From Zeugodacus cucurbitae (taxonomy: Eukaryota; Arthropoda; Insecta; Diptera; Tephritidae), in contig NC_071671.1 in the NCBI RefSeq assembly GCF_028554725.1, forward strand, positions 25,233,501-25,297,500: a stretch of DNA of 64,000 nt, written 5' to 3'. The first letter of the stretch is position 1. Every line of letters starts with the position of its first letter. The notes beneath the pieces are model-generated. The model saw only the letters and a list, made by a program, of their open reading frames with translations. It made no database searches and was not told the origin of the DNA. Both the position numbers and the translations under genes were made by a program. This document shows positions 25,450 to 37,725 of this stretch, in pieces.

Positions 25450-25890
25450 CCGGAAGTAGAACCGGCTGGAAACCGGAAATTAAAAAATACGGATCTCTGT
25501 TTCCGGTTCCGATGTGAACGGGAAGTGAGACCGCTGTTTCTGTTTCCGGTCCCGACGTAAGCCGGAAGTGGAGCACAGAAACCGCAAACAGTTCACCTGG
25601 AATCGAACATTGATATAAACGATCCTATATTTCTGGTTCTGGTGTGGACCGGATGTGGTGGGCCGGAATTGGAACCATTGAACCGGAAACGTTTCGGCCG
25701 GAAGGTTCAAATGTGGGCCGGAAGTGGGGACCGGTAACGGAAATGGCAAAAATATTTCCCTTTCATTTACTTCAGGATATATTATATATACATTTGCGGT
25801 CGTTGACAGGTTCCGGTTTTCGGTAACCTACCATATATATTTTTTTCCGATTTGCGTTCGGCACCCGACCCCACCATATCCCGCTTCCGG
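25450..25890. repeat. Cluster of CCGG / CCGGAAGT sites
   Basis: Fourteen CCGG words occur in 441 bp (25450, 25462, 25473, 25503, 25546, 25562, 25649, 25663, 25683, 25698, 25718, 25731, 25813, 25887), an extreme local enrichment in AT-rich DNA. Most are extended as CCGGAA, and three read CCGGAAGT (25450, 25562, 25718), the ETS-family core, with a reverse-strand copy at 25884-25890. The pattern may be a degenerate short-period repeat, a regulatory cluster, or both. There is no credible gene in it. Confidence 0.6.
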
Positions 25891-26220
25891 TGCTCTACAT
25901 ATGCCCCTTTGCAAATGCAACAATTGCGCGGAGCTCGGGCGCTCTGCCAGCGTCGCTGCAAATAAATGCATTTCAATTTGGTGCGAAAAATATCGAGGAA
26001 GTGTATTAAAACAGCTTGTAGGCAAGAAAATACAATTACATGCATTTGCAGAAGTGGCAGAATCTAAGTAACGAAAATAGGGCTTAGTTCAAGAAATTGA
26101 GTATATTACTATATAATAGAGCCGACTTTTGTAACTATTATATATTAATTGACGAGTGCAATTTAAAAAGATATTCTTTATTTTCAGCCAGAAAATCACT
26201 AGAATTAAAATAATAGAAAA
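25891..26220. other. No gene recognised
   Basis: Spacer between the CCGG cluster and copy A5. No supported feature. Confidence 0.4.
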
Positions 26221-27441
26221 ACAAGTAAGGAAGGGCTAAGTTCGGGTGTAACCGAACATTTTATACTCTCGCAATTTATTTATTTAACTTTAGTTATATT
26301 ATATAATACACAATTTGACCCACATATTCGTCATATATATTGTATAAAGTCCATTGAAAGTTGGAAACCATAATATTAGGTTAGAAGCACTGAGGTCCTC
26401 GTGTTCGATATATGGGGCCTTAAAAACCTACGGTCCGATTTCGGCGATTTTTAGAATGGGGCTGCCACACTATTAACATAGTATTTGTGCAAAGTTCTGC
26501 ACCGATATCTTCACTAGTGCTTACTTTATATATTGTAAAGTAAACGATTCAGATTGTCTTCAAAGTTCTGGTATATAGGAGGTAGGCGTGGTTGTGAAGC
26601 GATTTGACCTATTTTCACAACACATCATTGTGATGTAAGGAAACTATTACAAACCAAGTTTCATTCAAATCGGTTGAGTAGTTCCTGAGATATGGTTTTT
26701 GACCCATAAGTGGGCGACGCCACGCCCATTTTCCATTTTGTAAAAAAATCTGAGTGCAGCTTTCATCTGCCATATCTTATGTGAAATTTAGTGTTTCTGA
26801 CGTTTTTCGTTAGTGAATTAACCCACTTTTAGTAATTTTCAACCTAACTATTGTATGGGCCCACCTCCCATGGTTATAATCCGATTTCTTTCATTTTTGG
26901 ACTGTATTAGGAAGTGGCTAAAAAAACGACTGCAGAAATTTTGGTTTATATAGCTCTTCTATTGGTTTGCGAGATATGTACAAAAAACTTAGTAGGGGCG
27001 GGGCCACGCCCACTTCCCAAACAAAATTACGTCCAAATATGCCCCTTCATAGTGCGATCCTTCATACCAAATTTTATTTTCATAGCTTTATTTATGGCTT
27101 AGTTATGGCACTTTATGTGTTTTCAGTTTTCGCCATTTTATGGGCGTGGCAGTGGTCCGATTTTGCTCATTTTCGAAAGCAACATTGCTATGATGCCAAG
27201 AAATAAGTATGCCAAGTTTCATCAAGATATCTTAATTTTTACTCAAGTTACAGCTTGCACAGACGGACGGAAGGACGAACGGACAGACAGACATTCGGAT
27301 TTGAACTCCACTCTTCACCCTGATCACTTTGGTATATATAACCCTATAGCTAACTCGATTAGTTTTGGGTGTTACAAACAACCGTTATGTGAACAAAACT
27401 ATAATACTCTCTTTAGCAACTTTTGTTGCGAGAGTATAAAA
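26221..27441 (+). repeat. Family A dispersed repeat, copy A5 (full length)
   Basis: Starts ACAAGTAAGGAAGGGCTAAG with the intact TTCGGGTGTAACCGAA hairpin and TTTTATACTCTCGCAA. Ends TTGCGAGAGTATAAAA, an exact 16-bp inverted match of that inner start. It is closest to A3 and A6 (AAGGGCTAA subfamily: ATTATATAATACACAATTTG follows the start). The GACGGACGGAAGGACGAACG block is at about 27262. Confidence 0.88.
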
Positions 27442-27970
27442 AAATTGTCTTCTCCATTTCAATTACCACCACTGTATTTTATTAAATTGCATAAAATTTA
27501 AAGAATTGTACACTGTTACAAAACTTAAATTTTCCACCAAAACATATGCATATGCCCAAATTTAATACCGCCTAGGCATCTATGGAAAGCATATCGAAAA
27601 ATCATATGCGAAAATTATCAATTTAAGCACTCACAAGTACTGCTACTCGTTTTTATTTGTATCTAAAAGACAGAAGTTTGTGAATTTGCTTTTTTGCCTG
27701 CTGCACATACGAAATCAGTTGGCAACCTGCAACACAGCCGCACAACTTCGTACGAGTATATATTTAGCTGTGAGGAACACTCACTTGAAATTCAGTTGTG
27801 TGGTAATAAATTTCATTAACTTGCCAGCCACGACGAATCTACAGAGTGTGTATGAGTAGTCGCATTTTTGCATTATTACCCTGCGTGAATGTGAATGCCT
27901 ATGTGATGATTGCGTACCGCCAGTGTATTAGCCCAAAGCCGCTTGACGGTAGCTCATGCGAGTATGTATA
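27442..27970. other. No gene recognised
   Basis: Unique-looking AT-rich spacer. Nothing supportable. Confidence 0.4.
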
Positions 27971-28238
27971 TTAGGGTGGTTCTTAGGAAATCTGGAGAGA
28001 GGTATTTTACAGTTTCGATTACATTAAATAGTAATACAGTGATTAAAGTTATCATAAGCGAACTATGGGTGCGATTGATGAAGGTTAGGGTGTGTCATAA
28101 GGAGATCAAAATTCAGATTACTTCAAATAGTTCCAATCGGAACCGAAATGTATGTCATAACTTAACTAGTAGTAATAAATGGTGAAGATTTATGAAACCT
28201 ATTAAAGAGTTTTTTCTCAGCATTAAGTGCCACCCTAA
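27971..28238. mobile_element. Candidate MITE with TTAGGGTGG ends
   Basis: The left end TTAGGGTGGTTCTTAGG and the right end (reverse complement TTAGGGTGGCACTTAATG) form an inverted repeat of nine exact bases plus partial matches, flanked by TA on both sides (27969-27970 and 28239-28240). It is 268 bp, non-coding and AT-rich inside. Size, termini and flanks fit a MITE. The short terminal match keeps confidence moderate. Confidence 0.5.
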
Positions 28239-30197
28239 TACCATTCTTTTTTAATATTCCATTTTTTGTTTTATTTTTAATTTATTCTTTTTGTTACCTC
28301 TCTTTTGTTACTTATGCTCATCAGCTTCAAAAATGGTCCCACCTTTCCCTCGCCTTTGCATTCGACTTTGTCTTTCCTCATCGTGCGTGTTTGTTGAAAT
28401 TCCCCATAAAAGTTTCATTGCTTGTCCTATGTCAATTTTCTGTATGTACCTTGTAGGCGTGAGTAAATGTGTTCCACCTTATAGATGTGTCGTTGTTGTT
28501 GCTTCATTTAATTGAATTTTTCGACATTGTAATTTGCGTATAAAAGTTGACTACGTTTTTCCACACATAACTTTTTCAGTTGCAAGCATTTCGTTTGGTG
28601 TATTTTCCGTTCAGTCATACGTAACGGTTAAAAATGAAGCAAAAATTATAATACAAATTCACGAATTAACAAATTTACGCGTTTTTTTTTGTTGCGAAAT
28701 TGTTGAGCTGACTGTGGGAAGGGAGTGTTAAATATGACGTGAAATATTCTCTGCACATATTCAGTTTTCAAAAAAATCTGACGGCAGGGAATGTGCATAT
28801 GATTTTTATTGTCCTCTTGACTTATACTTATTCAGCCTATTTATTATTTCTGTGGGCCTTATCAATACCAAAAAAAAAATAGTTATTTATCCTTCAGGTA
28901 TACTTGGCTTTTGGATAAATGATTTTTTGTGCACTCCTAAATGTATACTAGCATATATTTGTAACTGATTTCGTTCTGCGACAGATTGGCATCACTAACG
29001 GACAAAAATTGGGTTTTGAGAACTAGATATGTGAGTATTTCTTCCTCCTTCTTTCAGTGGTGAAAATATTGACATGCATAATTTTTGGGGTACTTAGACG
29101 GAGATTTGGTTTAATATGAGTAGCCTTTTACTTAACTTTGTTGACCGCGAATACTTTGAATGGATATTTGAAGACTTGAACTTGAACTCAACATATTTGA
29201 AAATGAAGCATTTTCTCCGAAATTCAAGAACTTTATAAACCTCCGAATTGAAGTACAAATATGCTGCCTTTGGCTTTCGAAAAATGAGGATTCAGAAACG
29301 AGGAGAGTATCTTTTCTGTCATACTCTCTATTTAGAGTCACTCAAAATCTTTACCTTGAAAATATATTGAATATATGAGAATCTTAAAAGTAGGCAACAT
29401 TATTAAAAAAAAGGAAATAATGAAGATTTGACACTCTACAATTATAGAGATATCTATAAAAATGAAATTTGAAATATATTTTAAAAATACCGTGGTTTTA
29501 TTAATTGTTTATTGTTTTAATATTTTTATTTTTCTGTTTTAAGCGCAAATAAAACGCTTAATTAAAAGCTTTATTGAGGAAATTGCAAATAAAAGCAACA
29601 TAAATTTCGCAGAAATGTCAGCGCGCACATATGAAAGCACAATAAACAGCGCGCAAAAGCAAAAACAAAAAATACAACGGATAATAAAAAAATTTAATTA
29701 CAGCTTGTGAAAAATGTAATTGTGGCAAATTTACGGCAGAGATCACTCAAATGCCTGTGCGAGGAGAATGACAATATGTGACTGTGTCTTTCTGTGTAAA
29801 TATGTATGTATGTGTGTATAAATATTTGACAAATAAACTTTCCGCGCAACACAGCAAAACTCAGCGATGACTGAAGACAAACTTAATGACACTTACACAC
29901 ACACATACACTTAAATACACACGGACGCTAATAAACCGTTGCGGTTGCCAGACTGTTGCTACTAGCTCTACTCCTCCCTACGACTGTTGCTGTTTTGCTA
30001 ACTTATTCAGATAATTAAAGGCAGGTGGTGTCACTGTGAGCATAAAATGCAGCGGTAAGTACTTAACAAAGTATAAAAACAACGAGAATTATAAGAAACT
30101 AAGAAAAGGGGGGGAGCGCAAAGCAAAAAATAAGAACAAACTGGAGAAAAGAGGGAGCTTTTAATACACAATAGGAAAAAAAATGAAAGAAAAACAA
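28239..30197. other. No gene recognised
   Basis: AT-rich sequence with CA/TG microsatellite words at 29808-29820 and 29893-29925. No supported coding region. Confidence 0.4.
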
Positions 30198-30364
30198 ACA
30201 AGTAAGGAAGGGCTAAGTTCGGGTGTAACCGAACATTTTATACTCTCGCAATTTATTTATTTAACTTTATTTATATTATAAAATACACAATTTGACCCAC
30301 ATATTCGTCATATATATTGTATAAAATCCATTGAAAGTTGGAAACCCTAATATTAGGATAGAAG

Positions 30365-33252
30365 TAGGGATGGCAAAAATTTTTTTTTAATCGATTAAAT
30401 AATCAAATGATTAATTGCAAGATATAAAAAAATAATTGCAATTAATTGCAATTAATGTAAAAAAATCGATTAATTCCAATGTTTGCATAAAGACCACAAC
30501 CAAGTTTCAGCGACGAATCTTGTATTATAATGCTCTATCACAGAGTCCCAGACATATCCTAAAAGAGAAAATGGCCTATATTTGAAGTTAAGTAGCACAT
30601 TAAATTTTTCAAAATTCGTACAGCAATCTTAAAGTAAAAGAATTGCCTTTTGCTTGAAAGACTATGTTTTGTATTTTTGCGTAAAAATAAAACCAATAAA
30701 ATATAGGAGACTATATTCTTATTTCAGACATTCAAATTATTTTGGTATATACACAAAAACAAAAACGGAAATAAAATTAAAATATCGTATAAAATTCATT
30801 TGTCTTAGCATAAAGGAAAATATATTCATTGAAGTCAAGAAAATTTATTCTCTGTTCAACCAAGTTTGAAGAAAAAGCAATTTCGATAAACGTTTTGTTG
30901 TCAAACGATTGCGTTTTTCGGTCGCAGTTGCACCCGCTTTTGAGAAAAGCCGCTCAGCTGGTACTGAGGTACCAAGTAGATGACAATACTTTTTTGAAAG
31001 TCCGTACAGTTTTGGGTAAACGGTTTTCATTTCTTCCCAAGCATCAATAGTGTTTCCACTTAGTTCTAATACCTGACAATTCAAATAAAAGCTCAATTCA
31101 TCTTGTGGAGATGTAAAATCGTTGTCCTTCCTCCTTCTTTTGTGCACTAGAGTTTTGTGAGGAGCCCAGAGATCAAACTCATTCTCTACCGATTCCACTG
31201 ACGATTCGCTGCCCGTTTCCATAGTATCATCTGCAACTGTTATTTCAGTACGTAAAAACTTTATAACTGGGGACAACGCTAATGGGTCTTTGAAATGAAT
31301 TATTTTGAATCTCGGGTCGAGTAATGTTGATGCAGCTAGCAAAAAGGAATGTTCGATGTAGCCAAATCTACGATCAAACTGATTTAACACGACATCTTTT
31401 AGTTGTTCAGCGACTGGCTGTTTAGCTGTTATTCTCACTATTTGTTCCCGACCACAGTGAACTAATGGAATCACTTGACTTAACGTTGCTCGTTGTTCAC
31501 CACTTAGTTGTACAGTCATTGCTTCTAATGGTCTCAATACACTGAGTATTTCGATGATATCATCTTTTTCCTTAGATGTTATCATTACCGGTGCGTCAGA
31601 ATAGTTGAGGAGTATTTGGTTAATATATGAACATAGTTTAATGAACCGTTCAAGCATGTAGTAAGTCGAATTCCAACGTGTTTTCACGTCCAAAATTGGC
31701 TTTAGCATTTTGCCTTCAGCTACTCCGGCAGCAGCTTGCATATTTCGAAGATCATCATTAGCTTTAACACTTCTTTTTAGCCACTTAACTATTTTTTTGC
31801 ATTTTACAACAACTGCATTTACTTCAGGATTGTTCAGTGAGTTTTCACATACCAAATTGAGGGTGTGTGCAAAACAAGGAATATGACGTTTTTGCCAAAA
31901 GAATCATGTACTGCTTTTACGATGTTTGCACCATTATCGGTCACTACAGCCATTACTTGTTTTTCGTCAATAGAAAAGTCTTTCAAAGCAGCAATGAGAA
32001 CTTCGGAAATATGTGATGCAGTATGTGTTTCCGTTAATTTATAAACGCCAATTGTTCCATTAAATTGCTTCGTCCCATTTACACCATGAATTGTCACACC
32101 AAGCATGCTATTTATTTCTACATCAGTCCAGATATCTATCGTTAAACTCAAATATGAAAAAGTTTTTAGCATCGCTACACATTTTTCTTTTTCTTCATCG
32201 TACATTTTTTCAATGTGAGCCTTGATGGTATTTCTTGTTGGGACTTTGTAAAGAGGAAAATGTTGCTTCATGAAACTTAAGAAGCCTTTACCTTTTAAAA
32301 AATAAATGAACAAAAAGCGTCATTAATTATCAATTTGTTTTGTAATGTATTTTAATATACCTTCAACAAAGTCAAAAGGTAGATTATCCTTGATAACCAT
32401 TTCCACTATTCCATGCTGTAGCTTTTGGTTCTTTGAGCCATGAAGCGAAAAGTTTTCAATATTTTGGAAGACTTTAGAAATGAGGGGTTGAGGATTTTTA
32501 TTGCTACAGCTGGGTAGCTCTATCATGCTGCTTTCATTCGGTTTCTTGCTGCTGAAGCTTGGCCCCTCACTCAAAGGGCTTTCATTAATTGGTTTGCTGC
32601 TGCAATTCGGCATTTCAATCATGGTTTCAGTGTCATCATCACTTAGGGAAACATTGTCTTTACTCCTAGATTGCAGAGTCTAATTTGTACACATATATTT
32701 ATATATAACTAGAAGAAATTTAAAATGTAATACCGATTGCTCCAACTTACCACCAATTTGCAGGCTACAGTTGCATGCTTTAATTTTAAATGCTGCAACA
32801 TATTTGATGTATTATTAGAAAATTTTAAATTTTTGCAGCAAAGTTGACATTTAACGTAGTTATTGCTTATTTTATTAAAAAATTTCCACACTTCGCTTTT
32901 AACTGGCGCCATTGCTCTTCCAACAACTGAACGTAAAATGCGTTTGACTTAACTGTAAATGCAGTGTTACCAGACATTCATTTTTTGATATTAAACTACC
33001 TTGACATATTAGAATTTCACTATGTTTACAACGTTTGCAGTCATTAATGACTGATGTGACCAATTTCGACCCTTGTAAGCTAACTTAGATGAACATAAAA
33101 TGTATTAAATTTGAAAATGCTGTTTGCGATTATTTTGCAATTACTCGAGTAATAGTCGAGTAATTAGAAAAGGTGTTTCGATGCAATTAAATCGTAAATT
33201 GAATGAAAATAATCGATTAATTTAATCAAATGATTAATCGCTGCCATCCCTA
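30365..33252 (-). mobile_element. Nearly intact hAT transposon
   Basis: A 2888-bp element with 11-bp terminal inverted repeats TAGGGATGGCA / TGCCATCCCTA and an exact 8-bp target duplication GATAGAAG (30357-30364 and 33253-33260), diagnostic of the hAT superfamily. Sub-terminal AATCGATTAA and TCAAATGATTAAT words lie in inverted orientation near both ends (30390-30420 and 33208-33240) and are probably transposase binding sites. It carries one transposase gene on the minus strand. Perfect TSDs and long open exons suggest a recent insertion. It sits inside family A copy A6 and is therefore younger than that copy. Confidence 0.95.
30845..32912 (-). pseudogene. hAT transposase with BED finger, one frameshift
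   Basis: Three exons are inferred. Exon 1, 32912-32751, starts MAPVKSEVWKFF and holds a BED zinc finger (C-x2-C ... LQHLKLKH). Exon 2 is 32679-32361. Exon 3 runs 32291-30845. The intervening 71-bp (32680-32750) and 69-bp (32292-32360) stretches begin GT and end AG and restore the frame (WKFF...KLV, then TLQSRSKD; DFVE, then GKGFLSFMK). Exon 3 carries LTIDIWTDVEI (first catalytic Asp), MAVVTDNGAN (second Asp), CFAHTLNLVCEN, KTRWNSTYYMLERF, LRPLEAMTVQL (probable catalytic Glu) and the C-terminal dimerisation block TSVPAERLFSKAG with RNRL. A single missing base in the five-T run at 31889-31893 shifts the frame just before CFAHTLNL, so the full protein of about 640 residues cannot be made unless this is a sequencing error. 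It resembles ZBED-type hAT transposases. Confidence 0.88.
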
Positions 33253-34218
33253 GATAGAAGCACCGAGGTCCTCAAGTTCTATATAAGGGGCCTTGAAAAC
33301 CTATGGTCCGATTTCGGCGATTTTTAGAATGGGGCTGCCACACTATAAACGTAGTATTTATGCAAAGTTCTGATCCTATATCTTCACTAGTGCTTACTTT
33401 ATATATTGTAAAGTGAACGATTCAGATCGTCTTTAAGTTCTTCAAAGTTCTGGTATATAGGAAGTAGGTGTGGTTCTGAAGCGATTTGACCTATTTTCAC
33501 AACATATCATTGGGATGTAAGGAAACTATTACAAACCAAGTTTCATTGAAATCGGTCGAGTAGTTCTTGAGATATGGTTTTTGATCCATAAGTGGGCGAC
33601 GCCACGCCCATTTTCCATTTTGTAAAAAAATCTGAGTGCAGCTTCCATCTGCCATTTCTTATGTGAAATTTAGTGATTCTGACGGTTGTTTAGTAATTTT
33701 TAACCTAACCTTTGTATGGGAGGTGGGCGTGGTTATTATCCGATTTCAACTATTTTCATGGTGTATGGTGGGGTGCGTAAGGGAACCGACTTCAGAGAGT
33801 TTGGTTTATATAGCTTAATTGGTTTGCGAGATATATATAAATAACCGAATTGGGGGCGGGGCCACGCCCACTTCCAAAATTACATCCAAATATGCCCCTC
33901 ATAGTGCGATCCTTTGTACCAAATTTTATTTTCGTAGCTTTATTTATGGCTTAGTTATCACACTGTATAGGTTTTCAGTTTCCGCCATTTTGTGGGCGTG
34001 GCAGTGGACCGAAAGCAACCTCCTCAGGGTGCCAAGGAACATATGTTCTAAGTTTCATTAAGATATCTTAATTTTTACTCAAGTTATCGCTTGCACGGAC
34101 AGACGGACGGACAGACAGAAATCCGGATTTGAACTTTTCTCGTCTAGGACTTACAACCAACCGTTATGTGGACAAAACTATAATACTCTCGTAGCAACTT
34201 TGTAGCGAGAGTATAAAA

Positions 34219-36182
34219 ACATTTTATGTGCCAACATCTAAGGATTTGTGGCACAAACTAACTGTAAATGTGGTGGTACGCAAGTTGTTGTCTGAGACTG
34301 CTTCCCTAACATGCGGTGCCTCTGTAATTATGCTGTGATCTATCATAAAAACAAGTCAGAAAGTACCGTGGCTGTTGTGAAAGTTTTGTTGTCATTGGTG
34401 GCAGTAGCGGCAGTAGCGGCAGCAGTGTTGCAAGCAGCGAAAGGTCAAAGTGTTACTTAATTATGCGTTGCAACATTGGTTAGATGCTGTATAAACTATG
34501 TGTGTTTGAGTAGAGTTTGTATCAGAAGCAGAATATGATAATTAACTTGTGTTGGTGACTTAAAGATGCTCTCTAACTTTTAGTAATATAAATATATAGA
34601 GAATATAGAGGATTTTTATAAAAAATATGAATGTGAAAGAACGTTTTCTATACTATTTGGAAACTAGTTTTGGAATATTTTTAAAGTTAGTATAACAATT
34701 TTACGATAATAGGCCGTTACAAGTTCGAAACCAGTTCGTGGGTAGCGTAGAACTAATGCTGGATTAGCTGAGAACCACTTTGGAAGCATTTTTGAAACAG
34801 TTTGGTACTAATTCAAAGTAGTTCGAAGCCAGTTTCGAAATCAAGGTGAAACTAGTTTGAAAGCAGTTCCCAACTTGTTCAGAGTCAGTTTACTATTATT
34901 TCGAAGTTGTCTTAAAATCAGTACAGAAATAATTTTCAATCAATTGGTGCTAGAATCAATCATAAAACCTATATAGTATATATCTGATGCTTCAAGTTGC
35001 ATTAGTCTATAACATTTTAATAAATATTGATATTCTTTAGGTACCCTAGTATGCATTAGTAAATGTTTCAATCAATTTCTGTAGTAATTTTTTTAACTAT
35101 ATAGTTGATGAAGTTACTGATTTCTACTATATCAAGAGTCCTCACCAATGAGTCGCACCTCAACTTTTTATATTGTAGCATACCTTTTGGCTCAACAGCA
35201 ATTCCGAAATATCAACCATCCTACTTTCTGCCCTCACTTTCTTTCTTATTAAGCATGATACATGAACATCTCCAATGTGTTTCACGTAGTAAAGCTCAGC
35301 CACATGCTTCATTCCATTTAACTGTCTAGGAATAACCTTATTATCATATTCATATTATAACGTTTTTAGACGGAAAAATTAACTGAACAATTTAAATTTT
35401 TATAGAAAACCCCTTCTTTGCCTTTTATACTGCTGCCTACTCGATAACCGATCAGCTGTTATACATTTTTGTTTCTGCTTTTCGTAAGAAGTTGGTAAGT
35501 TTCATCAGCTGTTTAATATATTTTGCAGCGACATCTACGTAGCTTTCTTTGTATTAAAAAATTCAACCAATCGCTGACAAAGAACGTAGAGTTGCATTTG
35601 ATTTTCAAGTCGATTAAAATTCAATTAAAAATAAATAATAAAATTGATTAAATAAATAAAAAATAAATTTATTTTGTATGATAATTCGTTCTTAATAAGC
35701 GTCCGGTGAATTGGTCAATTAGCTCCTGTCTAAAAACGCTATTAGATGAAACATTTAAATTGGTAATTTGAAACTCTAAAAGGCAATTAGTGTCAGGTGG
35801 TTCCAGATATAGAATGAAGCTTTCAAAACGAAAGGTCTAAAGTTTGAACTATATTTTTTCGATTTTTTTCGTTTTTATTTTTTCAACTAATAATTGTTTT
35901 GTTGTTAACATACCCACGTAAATTTAAAAAAATATGTAATTTTCTAAATTAAATACATTTTCAAGCATTGCACAAATAATGAAATGAAACACTTTCAACA
36001 AAGTAGAAATGTACAAAAAGTGCTTAGATTCCATTTAACTATAATAAAAAAACTATTTATATTTTATTTGGAAAAATTGCTGAAAAATTTATATTTTCAT
36101 ATTCAAGTTTATTTTATTTTTCTACTATTTTTCCACAAACTCTGTATTTTATATAACTATTAACTTACCAAACCCAAAAGGA
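34219..36182. other. No gene recognised; degenerate short repeats
   Basis: 34390-34425 has GCAGTAGCGGCAGTAGCGGC simple repeats. 34665-34890 is cryptically repetitive, with many variants of GAAACCAGTTTGGAA (for example ACTAGTTTTGGAA, CGAAACCAGTTCG, GAAACAGTTTGG, GAAACTAGTTTGAA). 35590-36180 is extremely AT-rich. No coding region is supported. Confidence 0.45.
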
Positions 36183-37725
36183 ACAAGTAAGGAAAGGCTA
36201 AGTTCGGGTGCAACCGACCATTTTATACTCTCGCAATTTATTGAAGCAATTTTATTAAGATAACACCCAAATTTACCTATAAATTCGGCACAAAGTTTAA
36301 TAGAATAACGAAAATCGTCCTATATAGTGCATGAGGGCTGAGGCAATTCCTGAACCGATTTCATTCATTTTCTCCAGCTAGGTACACTATATCCAAAACT
36401 ATACACGCACTTAATTTCGCAAAGATATAGTATCTCACATATTAACCAATACATATATGTAGATTAAAGCCCACCGTATTTTTGAAAAACCTATAATTAG
36501 GTACATGGGAGCTAGGAGATGTTATTATCCGATTTTAATAATTTTTGGAACAGAGCCACACTATTAGAAGAAAACAATTTACTCTGAATTACATTAAATT
36601 ATCTAAGAGCTTTACCAATATTTTGGGTTAAAATTTACCCTTAGGCGCTGAGTTCAACACCCGATATCTGGGGTCTTGAAAAGTTATAGTCCGTTTTCGA
36701 CAATTTTTTCTCAAGTGAAGCCAGAGATGATATGTACTATTTGTGTAAAGTTTTATTCCGTTATCTTCATTGGTTCCTTATGTATGCATTATAAAGTGAA
36801 GGCATCAGATGGAATTCAAAATTGAGTTATATAGGGAGTTGTCGTGGTTATGAACCGATTTCATCCATTTTTCACATGTGTCATTAGGGTGTCAAGAAAA
36901 TATAAATATAAATATATCGGTATATAATATACCGAATTTCATTGAAATCGGTCGAGTAGTTCCTGAGATATGGTTTTTGACCCATAAGTGGGAGATGCCA
37001 TGCCCATTTTTCATTTTGAAAAAAAATCTAAGTGCAGCTTCCTTCTGCTATTTCTTATGTAAAATTTAATGTTTCTGACGTTTCTCTTTAGTGAGTTAAC
37101 CCTCTTTTAGTCATTTTCAACCTAACCTTTGTATGGGAGGTGGGCGTGGTTATTATCCGATTTCTTTAATTTTTTGACTGTATAAGGAAACGTCTGAAAG
37201 ACGCGACTGCAGGAAGTTTGGTTAATATGGCTTTATTGGTTTGCGAGTTATATACAAAAAACCTATTTGAGGGCGGGGTCACGCCCACTTTTCCAAAAAA
37301 ATTACATCCAAATATGCCCCTCCCTAATACGATCCTATGTTCCAAATTTTATTTTCATAACTTTATTTATGGATTAGTTATGACACTTTACAAATTTTTG
37401 GTTTTCGCCATTTTGTGGGCGTGGCAATGGTCCGATTTTGCCCATTTTCGAAAGCAACCTCCTCAGGGTGCCAAGGAATACGTGTTCCAAGTTTCGTTAA
37501 GATATCCCAATTTTTACTCAAGTTATCCGTTGCACGGACAGACGGACGGAATGACGGACGGACGGACGGACAGACAGACATTCGGATTTTGACTCGTCTC
37601 GTCACCCTGATCATTTTGATATATATAGCCCTATATCTAACTCGTTTAGTTTTATGACTTACAAACAACCGTTAGGTGAACAACACTATAATAATCTCCA
37701 GCAACTTTGTTGCGAGAGTATAAAA
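36183..37725 (+). repeat. Family A dispersed repeat, copy A7 (longest)
   Basis: Starts ACAAGTAAGGAAAGGCTAAG. One base of the hairpin's right arm is changed (TTCGGGTGCAACCGAC). The inner repeat TTTTATACTCTCGCAA is intact and the end is TTGTTGCGAGAGTATAAAA. At 1.54 kb it is the longest copy and holds both the A4-like 5' part and all CCGATTT/GTGGGCGTGG modules, with the GACGGACGGAATGACGGACG block at about 37540. It is probably nearest the full-length form of the AAAGGCTAA subfamily. Confidence 0.88.

Larger units (their letters stand above)
30198..34218 (+). repeat. Family A dispersed repeat, copy A6, split by a hAT element
   Basis: The left part (30198-30364) starts ACAAGTAAGGAAGGGCTAAG with the TTCGGGTGTAACCGAA hairpin. 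The right part (33253-34218) resumes exactly where the left stopped and ends TTTGTAGCGAGAGTATAAAA. Removing the insert and one 8-bp duplicate gives a continuous copy of about 1.1 kb of the A3/A5 subfamily. The body has a few deletions, for example the segment after TGGGCGTGGCAGTGGACCG is shortened. Confidence 0.9.

Noticed and set aside
3904..37725. Family A as a Helitron
   Set aside because: The ends do not show a 5' TC and a 3' CTRR with a preceding hairpin, and the hairpin sits at the opposite end from that expected for Helitrons.
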